Positions 36,900 through 46,583 of a DNA stretch of 64,000 nucleotides are shown here, piece by piece. This DNA is from Brucepastera parasyntrophica (GTDB lineage Bacteria; Spirochaetota; Spirochaetia; Treponematales; Treponemataceae), in assembly GCF_022376835.1 (NCBI RefSeq), contig NZ_CP084606.1:1234501-1298500 (forward strand), written 5' to 3'. Position numbers and translations under genes: made by a program. Under the pieces are notes generated by a model that worked only from the letters and a program-made list of their open reading frames with translations, was not told the origin of the DNA and ran no database searches. Numbering within the stretch: position 1 is the first letter of the stretch; each line of letters begins with the position of its first letter.

Positions 36900-37682
36900 A
36901 TGGAACTGGAAATATTAGGATCAGGGACAAGCCACGGAGTCCCCGTAATCGGCTGCGACTGCGCAGTCTGCACATCGCGGGACCCCAGGGATAACAGAAT
37001 GCGCGCCAGCGCAGTAATCCGTCATACGGACGGCAGAACTATTCTGATTGATGCAGGGCCGGAATTCCGCATCCAGGCCCTCCGTTCGCATATCAGCCGT
37101 CTGGACGCGGTATTGATCACGCATTCCCATGCCGATCATATTCACGGAATTGACGACCTCCGTATCTTTTCCCACAAAACGGATATGCCCATTTATGCCG
37201 ACGCGGTCTGCCTGAATGATATTCATGACCGCTTTTCCTATGTGTTCAGCGAAAGCCAGGAAGGCGGAGGAAAACCCCATCTGAAATTATGCGAAGTCAT
37301 ACACGGACAGGCCATACAAATAGCCGGGACTGATGTTCTGCCGGTATTGGTATTTCACGGCGGTTTGCCGATAACCGGCTGGCGGATCGGAGACACGGCA
37401 TATATAACCGACTGTTCCGAAATCCCCGATGCTTCGGTATCACAGCTGAGAGGCATAAAAAATCTTATAATAGATGCGATCCGCGAAAGGCCCCATTCAA
37501 CACATTTTAATTTTTCACAGGCCCTGGAGCAGATAGAAAGAATAGGACCGGAACGGGCATGGTTTACCCACATTACCCATGACTTTTCCCATACCGGCAT
37601 CCAGGAATGGCTGCAAATCCACGCGCCGGGGAAAAAAATAGAGCCTGCCTGGGACGGACTCATAATACCGGTACATGAGTAA
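36900..37682 (+). CDS. MBL-fold metallohydrolase, PhnP-like
   Basis: 260 residues from ATG 36900 (MELEILGSGTSHGVPVIGCDC). The metal site THSHADHIHGIDD (HxHxDH) is clear; later metal ligands are in YITDCSEIP and FTHITHDFSH. The cysteine pair in CDCAVC matches PhnP/lipoate-type MBL enzymes that bind an extra zinc. It probably hydrolyses a phosphodiester. Upstream starts (36885, or TTG 36861) are possible, but none has a good ribosome site. No phn genes are nearby. Confidence 0.82.
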   Translation: MELEILGSGTSHGVPVIGCDCAVCTSRDPRDNRMRASAVIRHTDGRTILIDAGPEFRIQALRSHISRLDAVLITHSHADHIHGIDDLRIFSHKTDMPIYADAVCLNDIHDRFSYVFSESQEGGGKPHLKLCEVIHGQAIQIAGTDVLPVLVFHGGLPITGWRIGDTAYITDCSEIPDASVSQLRGIKNLIIDAIRERPHSTHFNFSQALEQIERIGPERAWFTHITHDFSHTGIQEWLQIHAPGKKIEPAWDGLIIPVHE

Positions 37683-37951
37683 AAACACTTTTATGCATTA
37701 ATCCCGACATATGCCGAAAACGTCTGCGTACATATAAAAACGCATCATTTCCACACCCTTTTCCAGGAAATGAACCATAATGTCAGTTTTATTAACAGAC
37801 GGGGAAGCCTTATTCACAGAATATTTTTTTGAACAGCCTCTCTTCCGGCGGAACCCTTATCTATCCGGGTACCGCCGCCGGAGAAAGCCCAATGAAGATC
37901 TCAGCGCGGAAAAACGTACAATCAGGCTGTTAAACGGGAAAAAGTATTATA

Positions 37952-38143
37952 TCAGACCTTTTTTACTACGTATCCGCTTCTCAGACAGCGGGTACACATT
38001 TTTATCGTCACGGTTGAACCGTTCAGTATGGTTTTTACCTTAACCAGATTCGGTTTCCACAAACGCCGGGTATGATTATAGGCTTTGCTAACCTTGTTTC
38101 CGCTGACCGTCCCTTTACCGCAAATTTCACATCTCCGAGACAT
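37952..38143 (-). CDS. rpmB: 50S ribosomal protein L28
   Basis: 63 residues, full length. MSRRCEICGKGTVSGNKVSKAYNHTRR and the C-terminal CTRCLRSGYV: the two CxxC pairs make the zinc-binding form. RBS is AAAGGTAGGTAG. It is encoded alone. The 37683-37951 and 38144-38413 flanks hold no supported gene; an 87-residue frame on the plus strand at 37780 overlaps it in antisense and is not credible. Confidence 0.95.
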   Translation of the reverse strand: MSRRCEICGKGTVSGNKVSKAYNHTRRLWKPNLVKVKTILNGSTVTIKMCTRCLRSGYVVKKV

Positions 38144-38413
38144 ATTCTACCTACCTTTAGAAAGGGACTGTGTAATCCCTATTATTTTACATTAATGGAA
38201 GTATACAATACCAAAAAAAAGCATCCGTGTAAAGTATAAAAAACATGACGGCAGACAGAACAAAACGTGGTTTTCAGAAAAAAAACGCGTATTTATTCCC
38301 GGATAATGATATAATCGTACCAGCAGCGCATAATAAATTTCTTCCAATCGGCGGAAAAAAGTAGTAATATTAGGTAAGTAGCGGAAGTCTGCAAATGTTA
38401 GAAGGAGCAAAGC

Positions 38414-39577
38414 ATGGTCAGAACCCTTGTTGTTTCAACGGAAAATATTGACGATGTGCAGGAAGCTGTAGCTGAAATACAGGCCCAGCTTGATATGGAT
38501 AAAAACCTGCTCAAAAACACGGTCGGAATTATTACCTGCCACCTGGAATTTGTATTTTCCGGCGTACTTAAGGCGATATGTGAAAGCCTGCCCTTTGATA
38601 TTGCAGGCACCATAACAACCGTGCAGGCTATTAATGAACATTCCGGGACCCTGCTCCTTACGCTGATGGTTCTTACCAGCGATGATATATCCTTCAAGGC
38701 CGTCATGACGCCCTCGCTCAAAACGGATCCGGCGAATGCTATCCGGGAAGGTTACAGAGAAGCCGCCGGAACAGGCGCCGAAAAACCCGTTCTTGTTTTT
38801 TCTTTCGCGCCTTTTATGGTGGAAAATTCAGGAGATGAATATGTCAATGTGCTTACGGAAGTTTCGGGTGGGGCGCCCTGTTTCGGGACTCTTTCGGTTG
38901 ATGATTCCGCTGATTTCCGTGACTGCTACATGCTGTTTAACGGGGAGCATTACCGGGACCGGATGTCAATGATACTGGTCTATGGAAACCTTGATCCGAA
39001 ATTTTATATTGCTACAATATCGGAAAACAAAATCCTTGACAGGGCCGCCCTGGTGACCTCCGCCGAAGGACATATTCTCAAAGAAGTGAACGGAAGGCCT
39101 GTCGCGGATTATTTCGAGGACCTGGGGCTGACAAAGGCGAGCGAAACAAGTTACGCCATGACCTCGCTTCCCTTTATGCTTGATTACGGCGACGGGACAC
39201 CGCCGGTTTCAAAGGTTTTTATCGGACTAAACGAAAACCGGCAGGCCATATGCGCAGGAACAATGCCGATAGGCTCAACACTCTATATGGGTGTTTTTGA
39301 CAAGGACGATGTTCTTCTTACAACAGGAAACGCCATCCACGCGGCCCTCAGCGAATCACCCGGAGCGTCAGGAATGCTTATTTATTCCTGTATATCCCGC
39401 AGCATGTCACTCGGCAGTGATCTGATGGCGGAAATGGAGCTGCTGAACAGGGAATCGGGCGGAAAAGTCCCCTTTATGATGGCCTATTCAGGCGGCGAAA
39501 TCTGCCCAACTCAGGTAAGCGAATCAAAGGCTGTTAACCGCTTCCATAATAACGCCTTCATTTTATGCATTTTCTGA
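38414..39577 (+). CDS. FIST-domain sensory protein
   Basis: 387 residues. FIST N (about 20-200) and FIST C (about 210-370) domains: VLTSDDISFKAVMTPS, VFSFAPFMVENSG, APCFGTLSVDDS, CIFRS-like SCISRSMSLG and FMMAYSGGEICP. FIST domains are thought to bind small ligands such as amino acids and to feed signal transduction. No signal peptide, so cytoplasmic. The hybrid histidine kinase follows 21 bases later; the pair probably forms one sensing system. RBS AAGGAG. Confidence 0.85.
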   Translation: MVRTLVVSTENIDDVQEAVAEIQAQLDMDKNLLKNTVGIITCHLEFVFSGVLKAICESLPFDIAGTITTVQAINEHSGTLLLTLMVLTSDDISFKAVMTPSLKTDPANAIREGYREAAGTGAEKPVLVFSFAPFMVENSGDEYVNVLTEVSGGAPCFGTLSVDDSADFRDCYMLFNGEHYRDRMSMILVYGNLDPKFYIATISENKILDRAALVTSAEGHILKEVNGRPVADYFEDLGLTKASETSYAMTSLPFMLDYGDGTPPVSKVFIGLNENRQAICAGTMPIGSTLYMGVFDKDDVLLTTGNAIHAALSESPGASGMLIYSCISRSMSLGSDLMAEMELLNRESGGKVPFMMAYSGGEICPTQVSESKAVNRFHNNAFILCIF

Positions 39578-39598
39578 ACCGGTAGAGAGGTATTTCCG

Positions 39599-41311
39599 GT
39601 GTCTGTAAATCAGGATATGAGCAGCCTTGAAGAAGAAATAAAGCGGCTGAAACATGAAAATTCACAGCTTTCCCGCGAACTGAGGACAACCAGGAGTTTT
39701 CTGGACAAGGTTTCAAAAACCGTAGAATCCAAGATTACTCTGGGCAATGTATTATCCATCGCTAATGCAAAACAGCGGGCGTATACCGACATACTCCTGG
39801 AAAGCTGTCCCAATATTATCCTTCTTCTTGATGATGACGGACGCCTTGTTCTCAGCACAAAAATGTTTCTGACATTGACCGGCACCCATAATTTTGACTA
39901 CATAAAAAACCGGACATATCAGGAAGTCATGTTCAAACATCTCCAGCCGGAGGTTGCAGAAGAACTTGAGATTGCGATTAATACGGTTATTTCCGCCAAG
40001 GAAACGTCTGTCATTAATAACTGGATAGATTTTACCGGAACCGGTGATATGCGGTATTATTCCATTGAACTGACGAGTATAGGCAGCGCAAAGGGCGGAG
40101 ACGCCGGTATCACGTCCGGCGTTCTTGCCGTATTTTCGGATCTTACCGATTTTCTGCGGGAAAAACAGCGGGCGGAAGACGCAAATAATGCAAAATCGGA
40201 CTTTCTTGCGGCTATGTCCCATGAAATCAGAACACCGATGAACGCGATTCTCGGACTGAATGAACTGCTCAGCCGAACCGATCTGAATCCGCTCCAGCAC
40301 AAATACCTCTCGGATATACAGAATTCTTCCCAGTCCCTGCTGACAATAATAAATGATATTCTTGATTTTTCAAAAATAGAAGCGGGGAAACTTGATATTA
40401 TCAATTCGGACTATGACCTCCCCACGCTGCTTGAAAGCCTGAACTCAATGTTTGAAATTATGTTCAAGGGAAAAGGCCTGACGCTTATTTTCAATACCAG
40501 CGACAGTATTCCGAAAACCGCGTATGGGGATGAAAACCGACTCAGGCAAATTCTTACCAATCTGCTGTCCAATGCCTTAAAATATACGTATGAAGGGAAG
40601 GTTGTTTTTTCTGCCTGGCTTTCAGATGAGGACATGCTCCGTTTTGACGTACAGGATACAGGCATAGGGATACGCAGGGAAGATACCGTGAAATTATTCA
40701 AACCCTTTGAGCAGCTTGATACGAGGAAAAACAGAAATGTAGTGGGTACGGGACTTGGGCTGGCCATCAGCTATAAACTCTGCAAACTTATGGGCGGAGA
40801 TTTGTGGCTTGAAAGCGAATATGGATCCGGCTCAACATTTTCCGTTTCCATACCCTATATTTCCGCAAAAGAAGCTGTTGAAAAAAACACCGCGCGGGCA
40901 GTAAAGGTCTTTACCGCGCCCAAAGCAAAAATCCTTGTTGTTGATGACATAGAAATAAACCTCGCCGTTACCGAAGCAATGCTCAATACCTTTGGAATCA
41001 AGCCCGATCTGGCGCAAAACGGAAAAGACTCCATCGAACTTGCGGGACAGAATAACTATGACCTTATTTTTATGGATCACATGATGCCGGGAATGGACGG
41101 AATTGAAGCGACGAAACTTATACGCACGATTAATGATTATTACAAAACGGTTCCTATCATAGCACTCACGGCAAATGTTATTAACGGGGCGGAAAAAATG
41201 TTTTTGGAAAACAGTTTTGATGATCTTCTCGCAAAGCCGATGGATTTATTATCACTTGCCCAATGTCTGTACAAGTGGCTTCCGGAAAAACTGATTATAG
41301 AAGCAGACTGA
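39599..41311 (+). CDS. Hybrid histidine kinase (PAS-HisKA-HATPase-REC)
   Basis: 570 residues from GTG 39599. N-terminal coiled coil (about 5-50), a PAS-like domain (about 60-180), HisKA with [16 protein letters not shown] (phospho-His near 210), HATPase with [18 protein letters not shown] and [13 protein letters not shown], and a C-terminal receiver domain ([31 protein letters not shown]). No membrane segment, so a soluble sensor kinase, likely reading the FIST protein state. No output regulator is adjacent. It converges with the lacI gene at 41330. Confidence 0.93.
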   Translation: MSVNQDMSSLEEEIKRLKHENSQLSRELRTTRSFLDKVSKTVESKITLGNVLSIANAKQRAYTDILLESCPNIILLLDDDGRLVLSTKMFLTLTGTHNFDYIKNRTYQEVMFKHLQPEVAEELEIAINTVISAKETSVINNWIDFTGTGDMRYYSIELTSIGSAKGGDAGITSGVLAVFSDLTDFLREKQRAEDANNAKSDFLAAMSHEIRTPMNAILGLNELLSRTDLNPLQHKYLSDIQNSSQSLLTIINDILDFSKIEAGKLDIINSDYDLPTLLESLNSMFEIMFKGKGLTLIFNTSDSIPKTAYGDENRLRQILTNLLSNALKYTYEGKVVFSAWLSDEDMLRFDVQDTGIGIRREDTVKLFKPFEQLDTRKNRNVVGTGLGLAISYKLCKLMGGDLWLESEYGSGSTFSVSIPYISAKEAVEKNTARAVKVFTAPKAKILVVDDIEINLAVTEAMLNTFGIKPDLAQNGKDSIELAGQNNYDLIFMDHMMPGMDGIEATKLIRTINDYYKTVPIIALTANVINGAEKMFLENSFDDLLAKPMDLLSLAQCLYKWLPEKLIIEAD

Positions 41312-41329
41312 CAATTCCCTGTAACAGAA

Positions 41330-42358
41330 TTACACTGAAGCAAGGGAAGAACGTATAATCAGTTCCGTATCCATAACAATTGACGAAACAGTCCGTTTCG
41401 CGAGCATATCCATAAGGACTTCCGCCGCGACCTGTCCTTTGAGAAAGCCGGGCTGTCTGACCGTCGTCAGCGGAGGCGACATAAAACGTGCAAAGGGAAT
41501 ATCATCAAAACTGATAACGGAAATAGTATCGGGAATAACAAAGCCCTGCCGCTTGCATTCTTCATATACGCCAAAAGTCTGAATATCCGCAAAACAGATG
41601 ATAACCGAAGGTGAATTCTTTAACGCAAGCAAATCATGGGTAATATCCCTGGCATCTTCCATAGATGAATCAGTATAAAATATCTGGATATCGGAATTCT
41701 TCTCAAGAGGAATACCCTTTTTTGCCAGGGACCGCCGGAAACCCTCCAGGCGGCACTCATTTACAATACTGGAAAAATCGGCGTCATCCGGCAGCAAAAC
41801 ATCTTTGAGTACGTAAATCGCGATCTTTCTGTGTCCGTAAGCCAGAACAGTATCCATAAGGTTTTCAGCAGCCGCGGAATCATCGATTCCGATATTTACC
41901 AGCATTTTATCGGATTTTCCATCGATGGTAACAAAGGGAAGGCCTCTCTGGTAAAACAGTTCGAGAATGGACATTCCGGGTCCTATACCAAGCGTTACCA
42001 GCCCGTCGACGGCGGCGTTCCGTATGGTTTGGGATAATACACCTTTCAGCGGAGACAATATGCTGAGGGAAAGGCCCTCGTTGTCGCAGACATAGCCTAT
42101 GCCCCGGATTATTTCGGAAATATAGGGATTCTGCAGGACCTCATGCACTGCCTGGGGAACAAGAAACCCGATAGAACCGGTATGTTTTTTTGCCAGAGTC
42201 CGGGCAACGGGATCAGGGACGTAGCCGAGTTCTCCGGCAATTTCCATAATCCGTGTATACGTATCCTTCGAGATTTTTGAAGGATTGTTAAACGCAAAGG
42301 AAACCGTGGCCTTTGAAACCCCGGCCCTGAGCGCAATATCATTTATAGTTGACCGCAT
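41330..42358 (-). CDS. LacI-family transcriptional regulator of the CUT1 sugar operon
   Basis: 342 residues. HTH STINDIALRAGVSKATVSFAF at the N-terminus; sensor domain with GSIGFLVPQAV, ENLMDTVLAYGHRKIAIYV, VISFDDIPFARFMSPPLTTVRQPG. It lies six bases from the permease gene, the last gene of the same strand, so it is co-transcribed with the transporter it probably controls. A CG-centred palindrome at 46278 is the likely operator. Confidence 0.9.
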   Translation of the reverse strand: MRSTINDIALRAGVSKATVSFAFNNPSKISKDTYTRIMEIAGELGYVPDPVARTLAKKHTGSIGFLVPQAVHEVLQNPYISEIIRGIGYVCDNEGLSLSILSPLKGVLSQTIRNAAVDGLVTLGIGPGMSILELFYQRGLPFVTIDGKSDKMLVNIGIDDSAAAENLMDTVLAYGHRKIAIYVLKDVLLPDDADFSSIVNECRLEGFRRSLAKKGIPLEKNSDIQIFYTDSSMEDARDITHDLLALKNSPSVIICFADIQTFGVYEECKRQGFVIPDTISVISFDDIPFARFMSPPLTTVRQPGFLKGQVAAEVLMDMLAKRTVSSIVMDTELIIRSSLASV

Positions 42359-42364
42359 GGGACA

Positions 42365-43184
42365 CTATCCCTTTACTGCGCCGGCGGCAATACCCTTTAT
42401 AATATATTTCTGCAAAAACAGGTAAAATATAACAATGGGCAGCGCGGAAAGCGTGAGAGACGCACACATCGCCCCGTATTCCTTAAGGAACTGGCCATTA
42501 AAGATCATCTGGGCAAGCTGAATTGTCCCCTGCTTTACTACAATCAGGGGCAGAAGAAAGTCGTTCCAGAGCCAGAGCGCATCAATTACGGCTATTGTTG
42601 CAATAATGGTTTTAAGGAGCGGAAAAACTATGGTAAAAAGATATAAAACCTTCCCGCGCCGTCTATCGCGGCGGATTCCTCCAGCTCCTGCGGGACGCTC
42701 TTTACAAATCCGTGGAACATAAAGATAGCGGTCGGACAGCCCAGTCCCCAGTACATGGGAATAATCCCGGGAATGCTCATCAGGTGAAGGTCCGAAGCAA
42801 GGACCGCAATCGGGACCATAATAATCTGGAAGGGAATAACAAGCGCGAACACAAAATAAGCATATATGACCCATGAAAGTCTGGTCTTTGTCCGGGCCAG
42901 AATGTAGGCGGCCATGGCGCTGCTTAAAATAATCCCGACCAGACCGAAAACAGTAATAAACAGCGTGTTCATGAAAACACGCGGAAAGTTCATCTGTGTC
43001 CAAGCCTTTATAAAGTTATCGGGATAAAAAGACTTGGGAAGAGCCATGGGTTCAAGCACTATCAGGGAGTCCGGCTTGAACGCATTAATCAGGACATACA
43101 GAATCGGGTAAAAAACACGAGCGCGAACAGTATCATGAAAACATTTAATATCGTTTTGTTAAGGGTTTGCCGTTGTTCAGCCAT
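42365..43184 (-). CDS. Sugar ABC transporter permease, MalG type (two frame breaks)
   Basis: Repaired length about 273 residues, normal for CUT1 permeases. Starts MAEQRQTLNKTILNVFMILFALV at 43184, sharing one base with the MalF stop (TAATG). Membrane segments and the EAA loop (PQELEESAAIDGAGRFYIF) are intact. Breaks are at A6 43110-43115 and A5 42635-42639 on the plus strand (coding T runs); one added T in each joins FALVFF to YPILYVLINAF and GRFYIFF to TIVFPLLKT. Partner of the permease at 43184. Confidence 0.85.
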
Positions 43185-44704
43185 TATTGTTCGACCTCCT
43201 TTCTCTTCATAACATAAAGCTGGAGACCTGTGACCGCAAAAATAATTATGAACAGAAGCATTGCTTTAGCTGTTGCCAGTCCTGCCTGTTTTCTGGCAAA
43301 GGCGTCAAAGTATATATCAAGAACAACAGGGACCGTGCCATAGGTATAGGCTGATCCGCTGGTCATTGCGTATATTAAATCAAAACTCTTGAGCGCATTT
43401 GCGATTGAAAGGAACAGAGATATTGTTATTGCGGGAACAAGAAGAGGCAGGGTTATATTGAAAAAACGCTGCCAGGACTTGGCCCCGTCAATTTTGGTTG
43501 CTTCTATTACATCTGTCGGAATATTCTGCAAACCGGCAAGGTATACGATCATATAATATCCGGCCCCCTGCCAGACCGCGACCATCACAAGGAGCCAGGG
43601 AGTTTTTGCGGCGTCGCTGAGCCACTGGTCTATCCCGGTGAGCTTGGGAAAAAGCTGGAAAAAAAGCATTTTCCAGATAAGCGCTACAATAATCATGGAA
43701 AGTACATTCGGCAAAAAGAAAACCGAACGCAGAATTTTCTGGCCCTTAATACCGGAATCAAGCGCCAGCGCGAGCGCAAAGGCCAGAACATTAATACCTA
43801 TTACGGAGAAAAAGGCAAAAAACAGGGTAAAGCCGATAACGCCCATATCAAAGCCTTTTGACCGCCATTTATCCGACAGCAGGTTTTTTACCTCACCCAG
43901 ATTGAACAGACCGTCGGAGCCGGCTTTTACGGCATAAAGGCTTTCGGAAGAAAGCGGGTTTTCCGTAATAAACGAGGAAACAACGGCGTCAAAGGTCTCT
44001 TCATTCTGTGCGAGAGACAGTGTTTTCAGTTCGGAAATAAATCCGGAAACGGCAGCGGTTGAAATGCGGTTTTCTGTTTCAACCTCGGGAATAAGCCATA
44101 TCATCTCTTCAAATTCAAATTCACTGTAGGCAGGGTCAAGCGTATAGAATTTGTCTTCTTCCATGTAATACATATCAAAAACCGTTTTTTCCTGCGGTGT
44201 AAGTTTTGAAAGAAAATTACGCTGGAACCCCTTTTTCTCTATCCGGACCGGAAGCCCGGATGTTTTATTGTAATGGGTTCGCTCAAACGAACGGGGATAA
44301 AAGGAGCTTTCAATTTTGCCGGACAGAATCCGTTTATAATTATCGAACCCGACAAATCTGTTGGATTCCGGTTCATAACCTGCCTTACGCATAATCCGTT
44401 CCACACGGTAACGCTTTAATCCGCCTATCGAAAGACGGCTCCACGTATTGGTATTCTCATTTTTCTCGTACACTGAAAGGAGAAACTTCCTGTCGGATTC
44501 CTTTTCGACGTTATTGAGAATGCGGTTTTCAAATTCATCGGCCTTCATTGAAATGGGAGATTTCGGAGTAAGACCGTCCCAGTTTGTCATCGATATGTAG
44601 AATCCGTTAATAAACGGATAAATAAAAAAGAGTGTGTATAAAACCAAACAGGGTAAAAGAAAAATTATAAAATAGAAAGCTTTCCGTGATCTGGATTCTA
44701 CCAT
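43184..44704 (-). CDS. Sugar ABC transporter permease, MalF type with a large loop insertion
   Basis: 506 residues, against the usual 290-330. The first membrane helix (FYFIIFLLPCLVLYTLFFIYPF) is followed by a soluble insertion of about 220-230 residues (roughly 45-275), then the standard six-helix core with EAA loop IPTDVIEATKIDGAKSWQRF. Such an insertion recalls the periplasmic P2 loop of MalF. I use ATG 44704 with GAGGAG upstream. Its ATPase is not in this window; CUT1 systems often share one. Confidence 0.87.
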   Translation of the reverse strand: MVESRSRKAFYFIIFLLPCLVLYTLFFIYPFINGFYISMTNWDGLTPKSPISMKADEFENRILNNVEKESDRKFLLSVYEKNENTNTWSRLSIGGLKRYRVERIMRKAGYEPESNRFVGFDNYKRILSGKIESSFYPRSFERTHYNKTSGLPVRIEKKGFQRNFLSKLTPQEKTVFDMYYMEEDKFYTLDPAYSEFEFEEMIWLIPEVETENRISTAAVSGFISELKTLSLAQNEETFDAVVSSFITENPLSSESLYAVKAGSDGLFNLGEVKNLLSDKWRSKGFDMGVIGFTLFFAFFSVIGINVLAFALALALDSGIKGQKILRSVFFLPNVLSMIIVALIWKMLFFQLFPKLTGIDQWLSDAAKTPWLLVMVAVWQGAGYYMIVYLAGLQNIPTDVIEATKIDGAKSWQRFFNITLPLLVPAITISLFLSIANALKSFDLIYAMTSGSAYTYGTVPVVLDIYFDAFARKQAGLATAKAMLLFIIIFAVTGLQLYVMKRKEVEQ

Positions 44705-44727
44705 AGTCCGGGACTCCTCAAAAAAAC

Positions 44728-44753
44728 CGTGATATCCGAAGAATATCACGGCC
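44728..44753 (-). terminator. Partial terminator between the binding protein and permease genes
   Basis: CCGTGATAT...ATATCACGG hairpin followed on the minus strand by T7 and then the MalF ribosome site. It probably lowers permease expression relative to the binding protein. Confidence 0.75.
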
Positions 44754-44837
44754 CGTTTATTGATGCAGAATAATTATTTGAAGTTATGCGCACGGAAAAT
44801 GTTTCCCGCACGTATTTCAAAATATCAGTAAGCTGAA

Positions 44838-44950
44838 CCAGTTCCAAAACCTGGTTGGTTTTGAAACTGGTTCTCCGGAAAACGTGTTAAACACGCTTTC
44901 CGGACTACATATAGGGCAGCGATTTCAAAATCTGACATTTTGTGAAATCG
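44838..44950 (-). other. Three consecutive hairpins after the binding-protein gene
   Basis: GAACCAGTTCCAAAAC with GTTTTGAAACTGGTTC (16-bp arms, one mismatch), then CCGGAAAACGTGT with ACACGCTTTCCGG, then GATTTCA...TGAAATC. They lie between the stop of the binding protein (44963) and the terminator at 44728. Likely an mRNA 3' stabiliser. Confidence 0.6.
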
Positions 44951-44962
44951 CCTCAGCTGATA

Positions 44963-46207
44963 TTATTTTACGGCTGAAGCCCATGTCGCATCAATATTTT
45001 TAATAACATCTTGTGCGGACATTCTCTTGAACATATACTGCTGGGCGCCGTTTTTGCAGGCGTCTTCAAAGACTACTGTCGGATATGAAGAGAAAGCCCA
45101 GGGATAGGAACCTTTCAGGGCGACCATGGCCAGCAGGTCCTGGAAGGGCTGCTGCATGCTGCTCAGGTCCGCGTCCGCAAATGCGGGAACCAGTTTGTAA
45201 TCTTCAATCCATATCTTCTGGGCTTCGGGAGTTGAAAGCCAGTTCAGGAAAGCAATGGCCGCTTCCTGTTTTGCCTTTGGTGACTGTGCCGAAACACCGA
45301 AGCAGGAGTCAATATCCGCATAAATCTTGTTAAGAGAGGCGTCATTGAAAACAGGATAGGGAATAAATCCGCAGTTAAGATCGGGATTTGCGCTGATTGC
45401 CGCGCCGTAGGACCAGAGCCCCTGAACCATCATGGCGGCCTTTCCCTCACTGAATGCCGCAACCTGCTCGTTCCATGCCCATTCTGAAGACTTGGGGTCC
45501 ATGTTGTCATTGTAGAAATCAAGAGCGCCAAACAGTTTGGTTGTATCTACAACGCCATAGGAAGTTTCGCCCGCGTCCATAGCGGCGACAAAATCAGGAA
45601 CGGAAGTCTTGTTTTCTCCTACAAGAAGTGAGGTGTGAACAAGTGTAATGAAATGACCGACCGACCAGTTTTCCGCGAGAAGACCGGCAAACGGAAGAAT
45701 ATTATGCCGTTTCAAGGTCGAGCAGGCGCGTTCCAGATCACGGAGTGTGGTGGGCGGCGCAATGTCATACTGGGCAAAAATGTCCTTATTATAGATAATT
45801 CCAATACCGGCATAATCCATGGGAAGAGCGTACTGTCTGCCATTATATGTTACGGAAGGCTTTGAATTTTCCACAACCTTTGACATGACAGGCTGGTCCG
45901 TAATATCAACGATATAACCGTTTGCCGCATATTCCCATACGCGGGCATAGGTCTGCATCTGGATAATATCGGGAAGTTTTCCCTGTGCGGCGCGGGCTAT
46001 AAGGGTCGCGTCAGCGTCATTGGGAACAATGAGCAGAGAAATCTGAACACCTGTTTTCTCGGTGTATGTGTCAACAAGCTTTTTAAGGCCCTCCTGATTT
46101 TCCTGCTTGTAATAATACAGTTCCAGACTTTCGGCTTTCTGACAGCCGACAAATCCGATACCTGCGATCAGGACAATGCTGATTAAGGCAAAAAGAACCT
46201 TCTTCAT
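44963..46207 (-). CDS. Sugar ABC transporter substrate-binding lipoprotein (CUT1 type)
   Basis: 414 residues from ATG 46207 (MKKVLFALISIVLIAG...VGC), with lipobox GFVGC and RBS GGAGGAG. SBP_bac_1 fold: LELYYYKQENQEGLKKLVDTY, YAVPMDY-like QYALPMDYAGIGIIYNKDIF, FSEGKAAMMVQGLW, AIAFLNWLSTPEAQKIW. It binds a sugar or oligosaccharide in the periplasm and hands it to the two permeases downstream. First gene of the operon, with a LacI operator in its promoter. Confidence 0.92.
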   Translation of the reverse strand: MKKVLFALISIVLIAGIGFVGCQKAESLELYYYKQENQEGLKKLVDTYTEKTGVQISLLIVPNDADATLIARAAQGKLPDIIQMQTYARVWEYAANGYIVDITDQPVMSKVVENSKPSVTYNGRQYALPMDYAGIGIIYNKDIFAQYDIAPPTTLRDLERACSTLKRHNILPFAGLLAENWSVGHFITLVHTSLLVGENKTSVPDFVAAMDAGETSYGVVDTTKLFGALDFYNDNMDPKSSEWAWNEQVAAFSEGKAAMMVQGLWSYGAAISANPDLNCGFIPYPVFNDASLNKIYADIDSCFGVSAQSPKAKQEAAIAFLNWLSTPEAQKIWIEDYKLVPAFADADLSSMQQPFQDLLAMVALKGSYPWAFSSYPTVVFEDACKNGAQQYMFKRMSAQDVIKNIDATWASAVK

Positions 46208-46272
46208 GTGTCTCCTCCATTTTCTTTTAAGACAAAAATAAAATTGCACAGGGTTATCCCTGTATGAATTCA

Positions 46273-46301
46273 ATTATTAAACCGGTTTACCGATTTGTCA
46301 A
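46273..46301 (-). promoter_or_regulatory. Promoter with LacI-type operator of the CUT1 sugar operon
   Basis: On the minus strand: TTGACA (46301-46296), 17-base spacer, AATAAT (46278-46273). The spacer contains the perfect palindrome TAAACCGGTTTA (46278-46289) with the CG centre typical of LacI operators. Binding there would block RNA polymerase. The cognate regulator is probably the one at 41330. Confidence 0.75.
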
Positions 46302-46373
46302 CAGAATTTTTAGCATTGTAAAAAGATTTTAAATATTTCATTCGTTTATAGAAATGTTCATATTGCGGACAGC

Positions 46374-46402
46374 TTGCCATTTTATTTTCCGCCTGATATA
46401 CT
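46374..46402 (+). promoter_or_regulatory. Promoter of corA
   Basis: TTGCCA (46374-46379), 17-base spacer, TATACT (46397-46402). The leader of about 175 bases includes a short ORF with a strong ribosome site. Confidence 0.65.
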
Positions 46403-46439
46403 TTGAAAAACATCCCAATTATCGAGGAGGAGTATCAGT

Positions 46440-46520
46440 ATGGATACAGACCCTGGCAGTAGTAGTTACGAATTTGTATCTGAACCAGCCTTTCCTCCCC
46501 GGACAAACCACCAAATCTGA
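46440..46520 (+). CDS. Leader ORF in frame with corA, ending in TGA
   Basis: 26 codons starting with MDTDPGSSSYEFVSEPAF, preceded by GAGGAGG nine bases upstream. It is in the same frame as corA; after the TGA the frame stays open through 21 more codons into the corA ATG. It may be a regulatory leader peptide for magnesium transport, or chance. Confidence 0.3.
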   Translation: MDTDPGSSSYEFVSEPAFPPRTNHQI

Positions 46521-46583
46521 TTTTTCAAAGCGGCTTTTCCTGCGGGGGAATCTCAATTCCGTAAATATGAGAGGACCAACAAT

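Noticed and set aside
37780..38043. 87-residue frame on the plus strand near rpmB
   Set aside because: Overlaps rpmB in antisense and lacks a ribosome site and protein-like features.
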